A stretch of DNA of 64,000 nt, taken from Streptomyces sp. Q6 (GTDB lineage: Bacteria; Actinomycetota; Actinomycetes; Streptomycetales; Streptomycetaceae). The stretch is from positions 6,262,001 to 6,326,000 of the forward strand of contig NZ_CP146022.1 of NCBI RefSeq assembly GCF_036967205.1, read 5' to 3'. The notes beneath the pieces are model-generated. The model was given only the letters and a program-made list of their open reading frames with translations, was not told the DNA's origin and did not search any database. The position numbers and the translations under genes are program-made. How positions within the stretch are numbered: position 1 is the stretch's first letter; each line of letters starts with the position of its first letter. Positions 15,185 through 22,258 of this stretch are shown here, in pieces.

Positions 15185-16663
15185 ATGGCATTCGGACCGC
15201 CGCCGTCCCCCTTCACCCAGTCGCAGCAGACCGCGGCAGAGACGAGGAGGCGGCGAAGGCGGACGGTGTTCGGTCTTGTGCTCGTGCTGGTCGTCGCGAT
15301 GGGGTTCGGAGCCTGGTTCGTATGGCCGGGATCGGGCAGGGGGGCGTCCCAGGACGTCGCGGAGCAGAAGGCCGTCGAACAGGCCCCCGATGACATTCGG
15401 GAGACGGTCGAGTCGCTGCCGAAGTCCGCACCTCGCGCCGGTCATCTCGTGGCCGACATGCAGACCAACACTCTGGCGCAGGGCAAGCAGGAGGACACCT
15501 CAGGGCTCTGGGTGACCAAGAAGGTCCTCGTCAAGGCCAAGGGGACGACCCTGTACGGCATCAAGGCCTATGAGCCGTCCGGGCGGGGAACCGTCGTCTG
15601 GAGCCTCGTACTCCCCGGCGGCATCTGCGGATACACGTCCTCCGTCACGGCGGACGAGCGTACGGCGGTGCTCATGCGAGATCCCAAGCACGGGAACGCG
15701 TGTGACCAACTCGCTGTGATCAAGCTCAGTTCCGGCAAGAAGCTGTGGCAGACCACGATCCCGCGGAAGAAGAACTACTTCACCAAGGGCACGACGATGG
15801 CCATGGTGAAGGGGGTCGTCGCCACCAACTGGCAGGTCGGGGCGGCCGGTTACGACATGCGTACCGGCAAGCAGCTGTGGCAGTTGGACCGGACGAAGAA
15901 GTGCACGATCGGTGGATTCGCCGGCGGCAAGGCACTGACGGTGCGTTATGACTGCTATCCGCCGGAGAAGGAATCCGAGATTCTTTATCAGGTCAAGGAG
16001 TTGGAACCGCGGACCGCGCGCACCAAGTGGGTCTACCGGGTCGCGGACGGCGTCGGTCTCGTCGCCATCCTCTCGAGCAAGCCCGCGGTGATCGCGGTCG
16101 GCGCGGGGGACATGGAGATCACGGATCTGATCTCTCTGGACTCCGGCGGAAAGTACCGGGCGACCATCCGCCTGGAGGGCGGTCACTACGAAGTGGCGTG
16201 CAGCGGCGATGCCGTGGACGACTGCACACAGGCCGTGGTGAGCGATGACCAGGTGTTCATCACCAGCGGGGAGCGGCTCGAGTCCATCGAGGACAAGACG
16301 AACTGGGTCGTGGCCTTCGATCTGGCCACCGGCAAAACCGGTGTGAAGTTCGACGCGGGACACGACCAGAAGATGTACCCCCTGCGCATGAGCGGCGATC
16401 GGTTGTTGGCGCTGACCATGGGCACGGACGACGTGGCACCCGTGTCACTGGTGAGCCTCGATCCGAAGACCGGAAAGCAGTCCACGTACTTCTACTTCGC
16501 GATCCCTTCCGGGGGCGAGGCATTCTTCTCCAGGGTCGACCCGTATCAGGTCCAGGTGGAGCATGGGCGCGTCTATTTCGGCGTGCTGTCGGCGACAGGT
16601 GAGGCGAAGAAGGGCATTCCGTCCCTCATCCGCTTGGCTTTCGGTGTCGGCTCCGCCGGCTGA
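15185..16663 (+). CDS. Membrane-anchored PQQ-like beta-propeller protein
   Basis: 492-residue protein. A cytoplasmic Pro/Gln-rich and Arg-rich N terminus (ETRRRRRR) precedes one membrane helix (about residues 28-47). The rest is an extracytoplasmic beta-propeller with the Trp/Gly signatures of PQQ-like repeats: GKKLWQTT, GYDMRTGKQLWQL, ARTKWVYRVADGV, NWVVAFDLATGKTG and LVSLDPKTGKQS. These propellers usually act as binding scaffolds rather than enzymes. ATG 15185 is chosen because the Pro-rich cytoplasmic head begins there. It lies 90 bases after the WXG100 pair in the same direction, so it is probably part of the T7SS transcript; an external assembly or substrate-binding role is inference. 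Confidence 0.85.
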   Translation: MAFGPPPSPFTQSQQTAAETRRRRRRTVFGLVLVLVVAMGFGAWFVWPGSGRGASQDVAEQKAVEQAPDDIRETVESLPKSAPRAGHLVADMQTNTLAQGKQEDTSGLWVTKKVLVKAKGTTLYGIKAYEPSGRGTVVWSLVLPGGICGYTSSVTADERTAVLMRDPKHGNACDQLAVIKLSSGKKLWQTTIPRKKNYFTKGTTMAMVKGVVATNWQVGAAGYDMRTGKQLWQLDRTKKCTIGGFAGGKALTVRYDCYPPEKESEILYQVKELEPRTARTKWVYRVADGVGLVAILSSKPAVIAVGAGDMEITDLISLDSGGKYRATIRLEGGHYEVACSGDAVDDCTQAVVSDDQVFITSGERLESIEDKTNWVVAFDLATGKTGVKFDAGHDQKMYPLRMSGDRLLALTMGTDDVAPVSLVSLDPKTGKQSTYFYFAIPSGGEAFFSRVDPYQVQVEHGRVYFGVLSATGEAKKGIPSLIRLAFGVGSAG

Positions 16664-16731
16664 CTCCGCTCGCTGGATCGGCGGGCGCAGGACTGGGCGG
16701 CCACAGAGCTCCGCCCCACCTCGGTCCGGGT

Positions 16732-17238
16732 TCAGCCGCGGCCATGCAAGGTCAAGACCACCTCATCGACCGCCTCACCCCGCCCGTTCGCGAAGCCCCG
16801 CTCCCTCCCCGTGACCACGAACCCGCACTTCTCCAGGATCCGGAGCGAGCCGAAGTTGTCGGCGGCCGCGCGGGCGTGCAGCGGACGTTCCGGAACGAGG
16901 TCGAGCAGCGCGCGCAGAGCGGCCGTGGCCGCCCCACGGCCCCAGTACCGGCGCCCGATCCAGTACGTGACCTCGCGTTCCTCGGGAGGGCCGTAGACGG
17001 AGGCGTGCCCGACGATCTCGCCGTCGCCACCACCGTCGAAGCCGCCATCACCGTCGACAACCGTACGCATCACCACCGCCCGATCCTGGCGGATCCGCGC
17101 CCAATGGGCCTCGAAGTAGACCCTGTCGGCGGGGTCTTGGGCGGTGAACGCCGCCATGCGGATCGCCTCGGGATCGTTCATCTGGGCGAAGAAGACCGGA
17201 AGGTCGGCGTCTCGCACTTCGCGCAGCGAAATCTCCAT
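16732..17238 (-). CDS. GNAT family N-acetyltransferase
   Basis: 168-residue acetyltransferase of the RimJ/RimL-like GNAT type. It starts MEISLREVRDADLPVFFAQ at ATG 17238; the frame extends upstream into a tandem-repeat region, which is unlikely to be coding. Motif A, the acetyl-CoA loop, is visible as IGRRYWGRGAATAALRALL. The C-terminal 'N-x-x-S-x-x-x-x-E-K-x-G-F' block (NFGSLRILEKCGFV) is typical of the family. The substrate is unknown. It is convergent with the propeller gene and unrelated in sequence to the T7SS proteins around it. An acidic Asp/Gly loop (DGDGGFDGGGDGE) interrupts the middle strand region. Confidence 0.88.
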   Translation of the reverse strand: MEISLREVRDADLPVFFAQMNDPEAIRMAAFTAQDPADRVYFEAHWARIRQDRAVVMRTVVDGDGGFDGGGDGEIVGHASVYGPPEEREVTYWIGRRYWGRGAATAALRALLDLVPERPLHARAAADNFGSLRILEKCGFVVTGRERGFANGRGEAVDEVVLTLHGRG

Positions 17239-17295
17239 GGGGCCTCCCGGCTCGCGAGCATGAGTGGTGAGGAGCGCGTTGATGCTCGGGCACAC

Positions 17296-17352
17296 GCGTC
17301 GTGTCGCGTCGCGTCGCATGGTGTCGCGTCGCGTCGCGTCGTGTCATGTCGT
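17296..17352. repeat. Short tandem repeat of GTCGC/GTGTC units
   Basis: The stretch is built from GCGTC, GTGTC and GTCGC words (GTGTCGCGTCGCGTCGCATG and close variants). It lies just upstream of the GNAT gene, in the region that would carry its promoter. Slippage-prone; no coding sense. Confidence 0.7.
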
Positions 17353-17492
17353 GAGGCCGATCATGCCCGTTCTCGGCCTCACGTGCGGCAGACCCTCGCC
17401 ATGCCTGAGACCGGGAACGGACAGGATCACCGCCGCGAGGCGTGACACACCACTACCGATCGACGGATCGATCAACATCCGCCCACTCACCA

Positions 17493-17528
17493 CATCATGA
17501 CGCCACGTCACATCATGACGCCACGTCA
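17493..17528. repeat. 18-bp direct repeat, two copies
   Basis: CATCATGACGCCACGTCA is repeated head to tail without a spacer at 17493-17510 and 17511-17528. The last three bases (TCA, 17526-17528) are the stop codon of the minus-strand glycosidase, so the duplication touches the 3' end of that gene. Confidence 0.8.
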
Positions 17529-18619
17529 GCGACCGACCGCGGCCCCCCGCCCCCACCCCCAAGCCAGCCGATCCGCCCCCGACTGGTTGGTCGTCGCCAG
17601 CCAGGGCCGGTTCGTCGGACCCGTCAACGTCTGGAGCGAATACGTGTCGTCCGTGCGCAATCCGGGCCAGTACACCGACCCCATCTTCAGTTCGCGGAAC
17701 GTGTCCGTGACCGCCTGGACGTAGTTGACGAAGTTGTTGTCGGATGTGGCGTCGGAGGTCGGGGCCGGGAGGTTGTAGTCGAGTCCCGTCGTCATCGGGG
17801 CGCCGAACTCGTCCGCGACCGTGCGGCTCGCGCAGCCGCCGATGCGCTCCTTGAGGTCGGACTTCCACTCGTCGTACGTGGCGTAGGACTTCCAGAAGCC
17901 GTAGTGGTGGAGGGAGAGGTAGGTGCCCGCGAGGCGCGGGTCGGCGCAGACGGACGTGACGTGGTCGTTGTAGCCCGCGCCGCTGACGACGACGCGATTG
18001 CGCGGCACCGACGCGTACGTGTCCAGCCACTTCGCCGCGATGTCGGCCCACTCCGTCTCCGTGTAGCCGTGCGGCTCGTTCATGGGCTCGAAGTAGACGT
18101 GAGGGTCGCGCTTGTACGCGCCCACGACCGTGTTCCACATGGGCCAGTACGCGGCTTCGTCGTCGATGAAGCCGTCCTTCCGGGCGCCCGTGCCCTCCCA
18201 GTAGGACACGATCACGTTGAATCCCTGGTCGGACGCCGCGTCGATGACCGCACGGTACGACTTCCAGTAACTGCCGTTCACCGTGTACGGGTTGATGGGG
18301 AGCCGGACGGTATTCGCGCCGAGGTTGGCGCGGAACGCCGAGATGATGCGCGTCGACTTCGCGTACGTACGGGCGTAGGTGTCGGAGGTCGAGAGACCGG
18401 AGAGCTGGAGCGTGTCGTCGGCGAAGTTGTCGCGCGGATCAGCCCAGTTGACGCCCTTGAACTGGGTGGTGTCGGCAGGCAGCGCGCCGGGGGCGGGGGC
18501 GGGGGCGGGGAGGCGGCCGACGCGGTCGTGGCGCAGATCATCGTGAGCGCGGCCGCCGCGAGGGCCGCGGGTGTGCGGGTGGCGCGGATGCGGTGCGAGC
18601 GGGCGGGTGTCGTGGGCAT
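17526..18619 (-). pseudogene. Secreted glycoside hydrolase family 5 (cellulase-like), frame interrupted
   Basis: The signal peptide (ATG 18619, MPTTPARSHRIRATRT...TTASAAS) and the catalytic domain are in different frames. The domain frame reads LPADTTQFKGVNWADPRDNF, TRIISAFRANLGANTVRLPI, then YFEPMNEPHGY (general acid/base Glu) and TVADEFGAP (nucleophile Glu), which are GH5 signatures. The switch falls in the tract of repeated CCCCCG at about 18487-18512, which encodes a Pro/Ala linker. The region is 1,094 bases long; one extra base would restore 364 residues. No other disruption is visible, so either an assembly error or a slippage mutation is likely. The product would be secreted. A palindromic operator lies upstream. 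Confidence is high for the family and moderate for a real inactivation. Confidence 0.8.
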
Positions 18620-18651
18620 GCGATCGCCTTTCGGAGCTTCTGGCGTCGATC

Positions 18652-18669
18652 GATGTTTACGTAAACATC
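18652..18669. promoter_or_regulatory. Perfect 18-bp palindrome upstream of the glycosidase, LacI-type operator candidate
   Basis: GATGTTTACGTAAACATC is perfectly palindromic, with the central CG typical of LacI-family operators. It lies 33 bases upstream of the glycosidase start codon (minus strand), where it could block transcription. Streptomyces glycosidase genes are often controlled by LacI-type sugar repressors; that link is inference. Confidence 0.65.
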
Positions 18670-18793
18670 ACGGCGCCGGAATCGTGGCATCGCGCCCCTC
18701 GGGCGTCAAGGTGTCTCGCGGGTAACGGAGTTGGGCCGAGCGGCGAGCGGGGGGCAGGGCACGCGGGGGCGGGCCGGGGCCGCGGGCGCGGAA

Positions 18794-18844
18794 AGGCGCC
18801 ACCCCCGTACGCGATAGGAGCACGCGGTACGAGAGTGGCGCCCT
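18794..18844 (-). terminator. Hairpin downstream of the chaplin gene
   Basis: Arms AGGCGCCAC (18794-18802) and GTGGCGCC (18835-18842) enclose a further short pairing (GTACGCG with CGCGGTAC). It lies about 30 bases after the chaplin stop, reading leftward. Confidence 0.7.
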
Positions 18845-18872
18845 CGGTGATTCCGGTCGGCGCCGGGCGGCG

Positions 18873-19121
18873 TCAGCCGTTGACGCAGGTGTTGCCCACC
18901 GCCGGGTTCAGCAGCCCGATGACGTTGATGCTGTTGCCGCAGACGTTCACGGGGATGCTGATCGGGACCTGGACGACGTTGCCCGACAGGACCCCGGGGG
19001 AGCCGACTGCGGTGCCCCAGGCTCCGGCCCCGGTGCCGCCGTGGGCGACGGCCGCCCCCGCGCCGCCGAACACTGCGCCGGCGACGAGGAAGGCCGAGAC
19101 GACCGCGGTACGGATCTTCAT
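18873..19121 (-). CDS. Short chaplin (hydrophobic aerial-hyphae surface protein)
   Basis: 82-residue secreted chaplin. A signal peptide (MKIRTAVVSAFLVAGAVF...GAAVA) is followed by a single chaplin domain of about 55 residues with the family pattern SPGVLSGNVVQVPISIPVNV, CGNSINVIGLLNPAVGN and a final TCVNG, so the two conserved Cys are present. Chaplins assemble into amyloid-like films on aerial hyphae and spores. There is no LPXTG anchor, so it is of the short, secreted kind, similar to ChpH/ChpE in layout. ATG 19121 has AGGAG 8 bases upstream; the longer frame to 19157 lacks a signal peptide at its start. It is unusual to find one inside a T7SS locus. Confidence 0.93.
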   Translation of the reverse strand: MKIRTAVVSAFLVAGAVFGGAGAAVAHGGTGAGAWGTAVGSPGVLSGNVVQVPISIPVNVCGNSINVIGLLNPAVGNTCVNG

Positions 19122-19292
19122 GCTGCTGCTCCTGTCGACTGCGGGCGGTGTCCACATGCCCGCCCGTTCGCCGACAGACCTGCCACACGGCGACCCGGCC
19201 CATGCGCCAAACCATCCTGGCGGAGGGCGAGTTGGGCGCGTCGTTGACGTCGTGGGCGTCGTGGGCGTCGTGGGAGGAGAGGGTGGATCGGG

Positions 19293-20387
19293 TCAGACCC
19301 GGCCGGCGAGCTCGTCGTACGCCGGGTCGATGACCTCGTCCATGAGCCGCGTCCGCTCCGGCAGCGGCAGGAACGCGGCCTCGACGGCGGCGCGCGTGAA
19401 GTCGTACAGGATCTCCGGGCCGTAGCCGAACGCCTCGTGCAGGTGCTGGAACTCGGCCGACAGCGTCGTGCCCGAGACCGTGCGGTTGTCGGTGTTCAGC
19501 GTGATCGTGAAGCCGAGCCTGCGCAGGTCGTCGATCGGGTGGGCCTTGTAGCCGTCGGCGATGCCGGTCTGGAGGTTCGAGGTCGGGCAGACCTCCAGCG
19601 GAACGCGGTTGTCGCGGACGTACGCGGCCAGGGCGCCGAGGGTCGCGGTGCCGTCGGCGGCGAACTCGATGTCCTCGATGACGCGCACACCGTGGCCGAG
19701 CCGCTCGGTCGCGCAGACCTGGAGCGCCTCGTGCACCGACTCGGGCCCGACCGCCTCTCCGGCGTGGATCGTGTAGTGGCAGTTGGCCTGCTTGAGGAGC
19801 TGGAACGCCGCGAGGTGACGCGCCGGCGGGTTGCCGATCTCGCCGCCCGCGATGTCGAAGCCCGCGACGCCCTTGTCCCGGTGGGCGATCGTCAGTTCGG
19901 CGATCTCCGTGGAACGGTCCGTGTGCCGCATGCCGGTGAGCAGCGCCCGTACGGTGATGCGCCCGCCGGTCCGCCGCTCGCCCTCGCGGAAGCCCTCGTT
20001 GACGGCGTCCACGACCTCGTCCAGGGTCAGCCCCCGCTCCTGGTGCTGCTCGGGGGCGTAGCGCACCTCGGCGTAGACGATGCCGTCGGCCGCCAGGTCC
20101 TCGGCGCACTCGGCGGCGACCCGGTGCAGCTGCTCCTTGGTCTGCATCACCGCGCAGGTGTGGGCGAAGGTGGTGAGGTACCGCTCCAGCGAACCGGAGT
20201 CCGCGGCGTCCCGGAACCAGGCGGCCAGTTCGACCGGGTCCTCGGAGGGCAGTCCCTCGTAACCGGACTCGCGGGCCAGCTCGATGATCGTCGCGGGGCG
20301 CAGCCCGCCGTCCAGGTGATCGTGGAGGGCGACCTTGGGGGCGCGACGGATCCAGTCGGCGACGGTGACGTTGTCAGACAAGTGCAT
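19293..20387 (-). CDS. add: Adenosine deaminase
   Basis: 364-residue zinc metalloenzyme that deaminates adenosine (and deoxyadenosine) to inosine in purine salvage. The motifs in order are the zinc-binding HDHLDGGLRP near the N terminus, HAGEAVGPES with the catalytic Glu in the middle, ERLGHGVRV, and TLNTDNR with the metal-binding Asp. The length is normal for bacterial Add. ATG 20387 (MHLSDNVTVADWIRR) is chosen because the family N terminus begins there, although the frame is open to 20447. The neighbouring GntR gene starts further upstream on the same strand, 100 bases away, and may regulate it. Confidence 0.92.
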   Translation of the reverse strand: MHLSDNVTVADWIRRAPKVALHDHLDGGLRPATIIELARESGYEGLPSEDPVELAAWFRDAADSGSLERYLTTFAHTCAVMQTKEQLHRVAAECAEDLAADGIVYAEVRYAPEQHQERGLTLDEVVDAVNEGFREGERRTGGRITVRALLTGMRHTDRSTEIAELTIAHRDKGVAGFDIAGGEIGNPPARHLAAFQLLKQANCHYTIHAGEAVGPESVHEALQVCATERLGHGVRVIEDIEFAADGTATLGALAAYVRDNRVPLEVCPTSNLQTGIADGYKAHPIDDLRRLGFTITLNTDNRTVSGTTLSAEFQHLHEAFGYGPEILYDFTRAAVEAAFLPLPERTRLMDEVIDPAYDELAGRV

Positions 20388-20487
20388 GCGGCGAGAGTGT
20401 ACGGGAGCGGGTGCGGCGGCGACAGGGCTGCCCTCGGGGGAGTGCACGAGGTCACATGACGATCGTGTGGTGCGCTCGTCCGGGCTC

Positions 20488-21219
20488 TTACAGCGACTGC
20501 ACCACCGGCAGGGACGGTGTCCCCGTGGGCAGCGTGTACTTGGCGGCCAGTACGGGCACGTCCCCCACCCGTACGGACTGGATGACCAGCAGCGCGGCCG
20601 TGTCCGCGGGGCGACCCAACTGCTCTCCGCGGCGCCGCCCGAGCAGCGTGGCCGACAGCGCGCTGTGTCCGGCGAGCGGAAGGCCGCGCGAGACGCCGAT
20701 CAGGCAGCTGAGCATGGTGACGCCCGAGCGCTCCGCGGCCAGTGCCTCGGCGAACGCGGGGTGGACGTCGGCGAGCACGTCCGCGGGCGCCGCCCACTCC
20801 TGACTGTGCGCGGCCGACGCGCCCTCACCCGTCAACACCGACTCCCAGAAGGCGAGTTCGGCGGTGGCCGGGGTCAGCAGCTGCTGGGTCGTGAAGTCCG
20901 TCGGCTCCTCCATCGCCCGCACCAGCGGGCTCACCTGCGACGCGCCGAGGAGCTCCTCCAGCGGTCGCAGCCGCTCGAAACCCCGGCGGGGCGGGCTCGC
21001 GGCCACGGTCCGGCCGACGCCGCGGCGCACGGTGAGCAGGCCGTCCTCCTGCAACAGGAGCAGCGCCTCACGCAGGGCGGGGCGGCTGACCCCCAACGCG
21101 GCTGCGAGCTTCGGTTCGGAGGGGAGGACGGAGCCCGGCGGGTAGGTGCCCGCGTGCACGGCGTCCACGATCCGCTCGTAGAGCACGACCACCGGACGGC
21201 GTTGCTCGGTGCCTTTCAC
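20488..21219 (-). CDS. GntR family transcriptional regulator
   Basis: 243-residue regulator. The N-terminal winged helix of the GntR family is clear (LYERIVDAVHAGTYPPGSVL, PSEPKLAAALGVSRPALREA, LLLLQEDGLLTVRRGVGRTV). The C-terminal ligand domain resembles UTRA-like domains (TMLSCLIGVSRGLPLAGHSAL, VLAAKYTLPTG). GTG 21219 is chosen, with a GGGAG-type ribosome site before it; a TTG at 21258 is also in frame but falls inside a candidate operator. It probably acts as a repressor; the effector is unknown. It lies directly upstream of adenosine deaminase on the same strand. Confidence 0.87.
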   Translation of the reverse strand: MKGTEQRRPVVVLYERIVDAVHAGTYPPGSVLPSEPKLAAALGVSRPALREALLLLQEDGLLTVRRGVGRTVAASPPRRGFERLRPLEELLGASQVSPLVRAMEEPTDFTTQQLLTPATAELAFWESVLTGEGASAAHSQEWAAPADVLADVHPAFAEALAAERSGVTMLSCLIGVSRGLPLAGHSALSATLLGRRRGEQLGRPADTAALLVIQSVRVGDVPVLAAKYTLPTGTPSLPVVQSL

Positions 21220-21246
21220 GGCGCTCCCTCTCCCTGCGCTTACCTC

Positions 21247-21260
21247 ACTTGTCAGCAAGT
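21247..21260. promoter_or_regulatory. Inverted repeat before the GntR gene, candidate operator
   Basis: ACTTG TCAG CAAGT is a 5-bp-arm inverted repeat ending 27 bases upstream of the GntR start. GntR regulators commonly bind such sites in their own promoters. A related ACTTGTCTGACAGG lies at 21411-21424 and shares the ACTTGTC half. Confidence 0.45.
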
Positions 21261-21564
21261 TAAAGAGTCGCAGCCGCGCGGGGCAAGAGCGAGAAGGGGT
21301 CGCAAGTGCCTCGGTGACCTGCGGATTCTCGCTCCGTCGGCTCGCGGATCGGGCTCAGTCGCTGCCCCCTGCGGCCTGCTCTCGCGGTACGCGTATCAGC
21401 TTCAGCGATCACTTGTCTGACAGGAAAGCTCGTCGAGATCGGGGCATAGTGGGGCAGGGGTAGTAGAACGTTCACGATTTCGTGGCACCCGAACCGGACG
21501 ACGCGACACCGCCCGCGCTGGACGACGCTGCCAGCGCTGGGCACGACGCAGCTTGCTCCACGCA
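21261..21564. promoter_or_regulatory. Gene-poor region between the GntR gene and the DUF397 gene
   Basis: About 300 bases with no convincing gene. They hold the near-palindrome ACTTGTCTGACAGG (21411-21424, arms CTTGTC/GACAGG with one mismatch), which is a second candidate GntR operator, and must include the GntR promoter. The rest shows no clear structure. Confidence 0.4.
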
Positions 21565-21618
21565 AAGTGTCCGCGTTACGCGAAGTGTCCGCGTTACGCG
21601 AAGTGCCCGCGTTACGCG
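21565..21618. repeat. Three tandem copies of an 18-bp unit
   Basis: AAGTGTCCGCGTTACGCG occurs at 21565-21582 and 21583-21600, with a one-base variant (AAGTGCCCGCGTTACGCG) at 21601-21618. The third copy contains the stop codon of the minus-strand DUF397 gene, so the array probably arose by duplication of the gene's 3' end. Confidence 0.85.
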
Positions 21619-21911
21619 TCGAGCCCGCCGTTGTGCGGCGCCGGCTCCAGGTCGAACTCCCCGTCCCGCGCCCCGAGCACGAACGCCGTCCACTCCGCCT
21701 CGGTATAGCGCAGCACGGTCTCCGGCTCGAGCGACGACCGCATCGCCACGGCGCCGGCCGGCAGATACGCGATCTCGACGCGCTCCTCGTCCTGCTCCGT
21801 ACCGGGCGCGCTGTGCCACTCGACACCGGAGATGTCGAGCGCGTACAGCTCGTCCTTCTCGCGTTCCTTGCGGGCCTTGATCTCTTCAGGGGTCTCCTGA
21901 GCGTCGGCCAT
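21612..21911 (-). CDS. DUF397-like protein
   Basis: 99-residue acidic protein. The C-terminal half has DUF397 character: an early Ser/Trp segment (DISGVEWHSAPG), a central strand AYLPAGAVAMRSS, and the ending TEAEWTAFVLGARDGEFDL, which closely follows the family's 'W-x-A-F-x-x-G-x-R-D-G-E-F'. DUF397 proteins in Streptomyces often pair with Xre-type regulators. No such partner is adjacent here. The start is ATG 21911. The stop codon sits within an 18-bp tandem repeat. Confidence 0.85.
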   Translation of the reverse strand: MADAQETPEEIKARKEREKDELYALDISGVEWHSAPGTEQDEERVEIAYLPAGAVAMRSSLEPETVLRYTEAEWTAFVLGARDGEFDLEPAPHNGGLDA

Positions 21912-22077
21912 GGTGTGCGGGCCCCTTCCAAGGTGCGGACGAACGGAGCGATCAGCCTACTGGGCGGTCAGGGGCGGGCGGGGCGGATATGCCGCAGATG
22001 TGCCACGGGCGGCCTCCGCGTCTGCTAGGGCCCGTTCGGCCTGCCGGGCACAGGGCAGCGCCCGGATCGACGGCGAC

Positions 22078-22121
22078 GCGAGAGGGCCCGAACCGATGAA
22101 CCACGGTCCGGGCCCTCTCGC
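22078..22121 (-). terminator. Strong hairpin after eccC
   Basis: Perfect 13-bp arms GCGAGAGGGCCCG (22078-22090) and CGGGCCCTCTCGC (22109-22121) around an 18-base loop. It lies about 140 bases after the eccC stop in the eccC direction. Confidence 0.75.
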
Positions 22122-22210
22122 GTACTCACCTGCTCGCGAGCACTCACAGGTGCGTACTCACCTGCTCGCGAGCACTCACAGGCACCCACGAGCACCCACG
22201 AGCACCCGCG
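22121..22210. repeat. Direct repeats downstream of eccC
   Basis: A 32-bp unit (CGTACTCACCTGCTCGCGAG followed by CACTCACAGGTG) starts at 22121 and again at 22153, with the second copy incomplete. It is followed by about three copies of AGCACCCACG (22181-22210, the last AGCACCCGCG). The array sits between the terminator hairpin and the eccC stop codon. Confidence 0.75.
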
Positions 22211-22258
22211 AGGAGCCCGCATGCTCACGCACCAGCGCCGGCGTCGGCGCCAACGCAC

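Noticed and set aside
17264-17350. N-terminal extension of the GNAT gene over the tandem repeat
   Set aside because: It would translate the repeat as Arg/Asp/Thr-rich sequence and lacks GNAT similarity; ATG 17238 starts the family domain.
22121-22210. Repeats considered as a CRISPR array
   Set aside because: Units are directly adjacent without spacers and of two different kinds; no cas genes nearby.
16664-22258. Middle accessory section considered as a mobile element or prophage
   Set aside because: No integrase, transposase, att-like direct repeats at both borders or tRNA junction could be seen.
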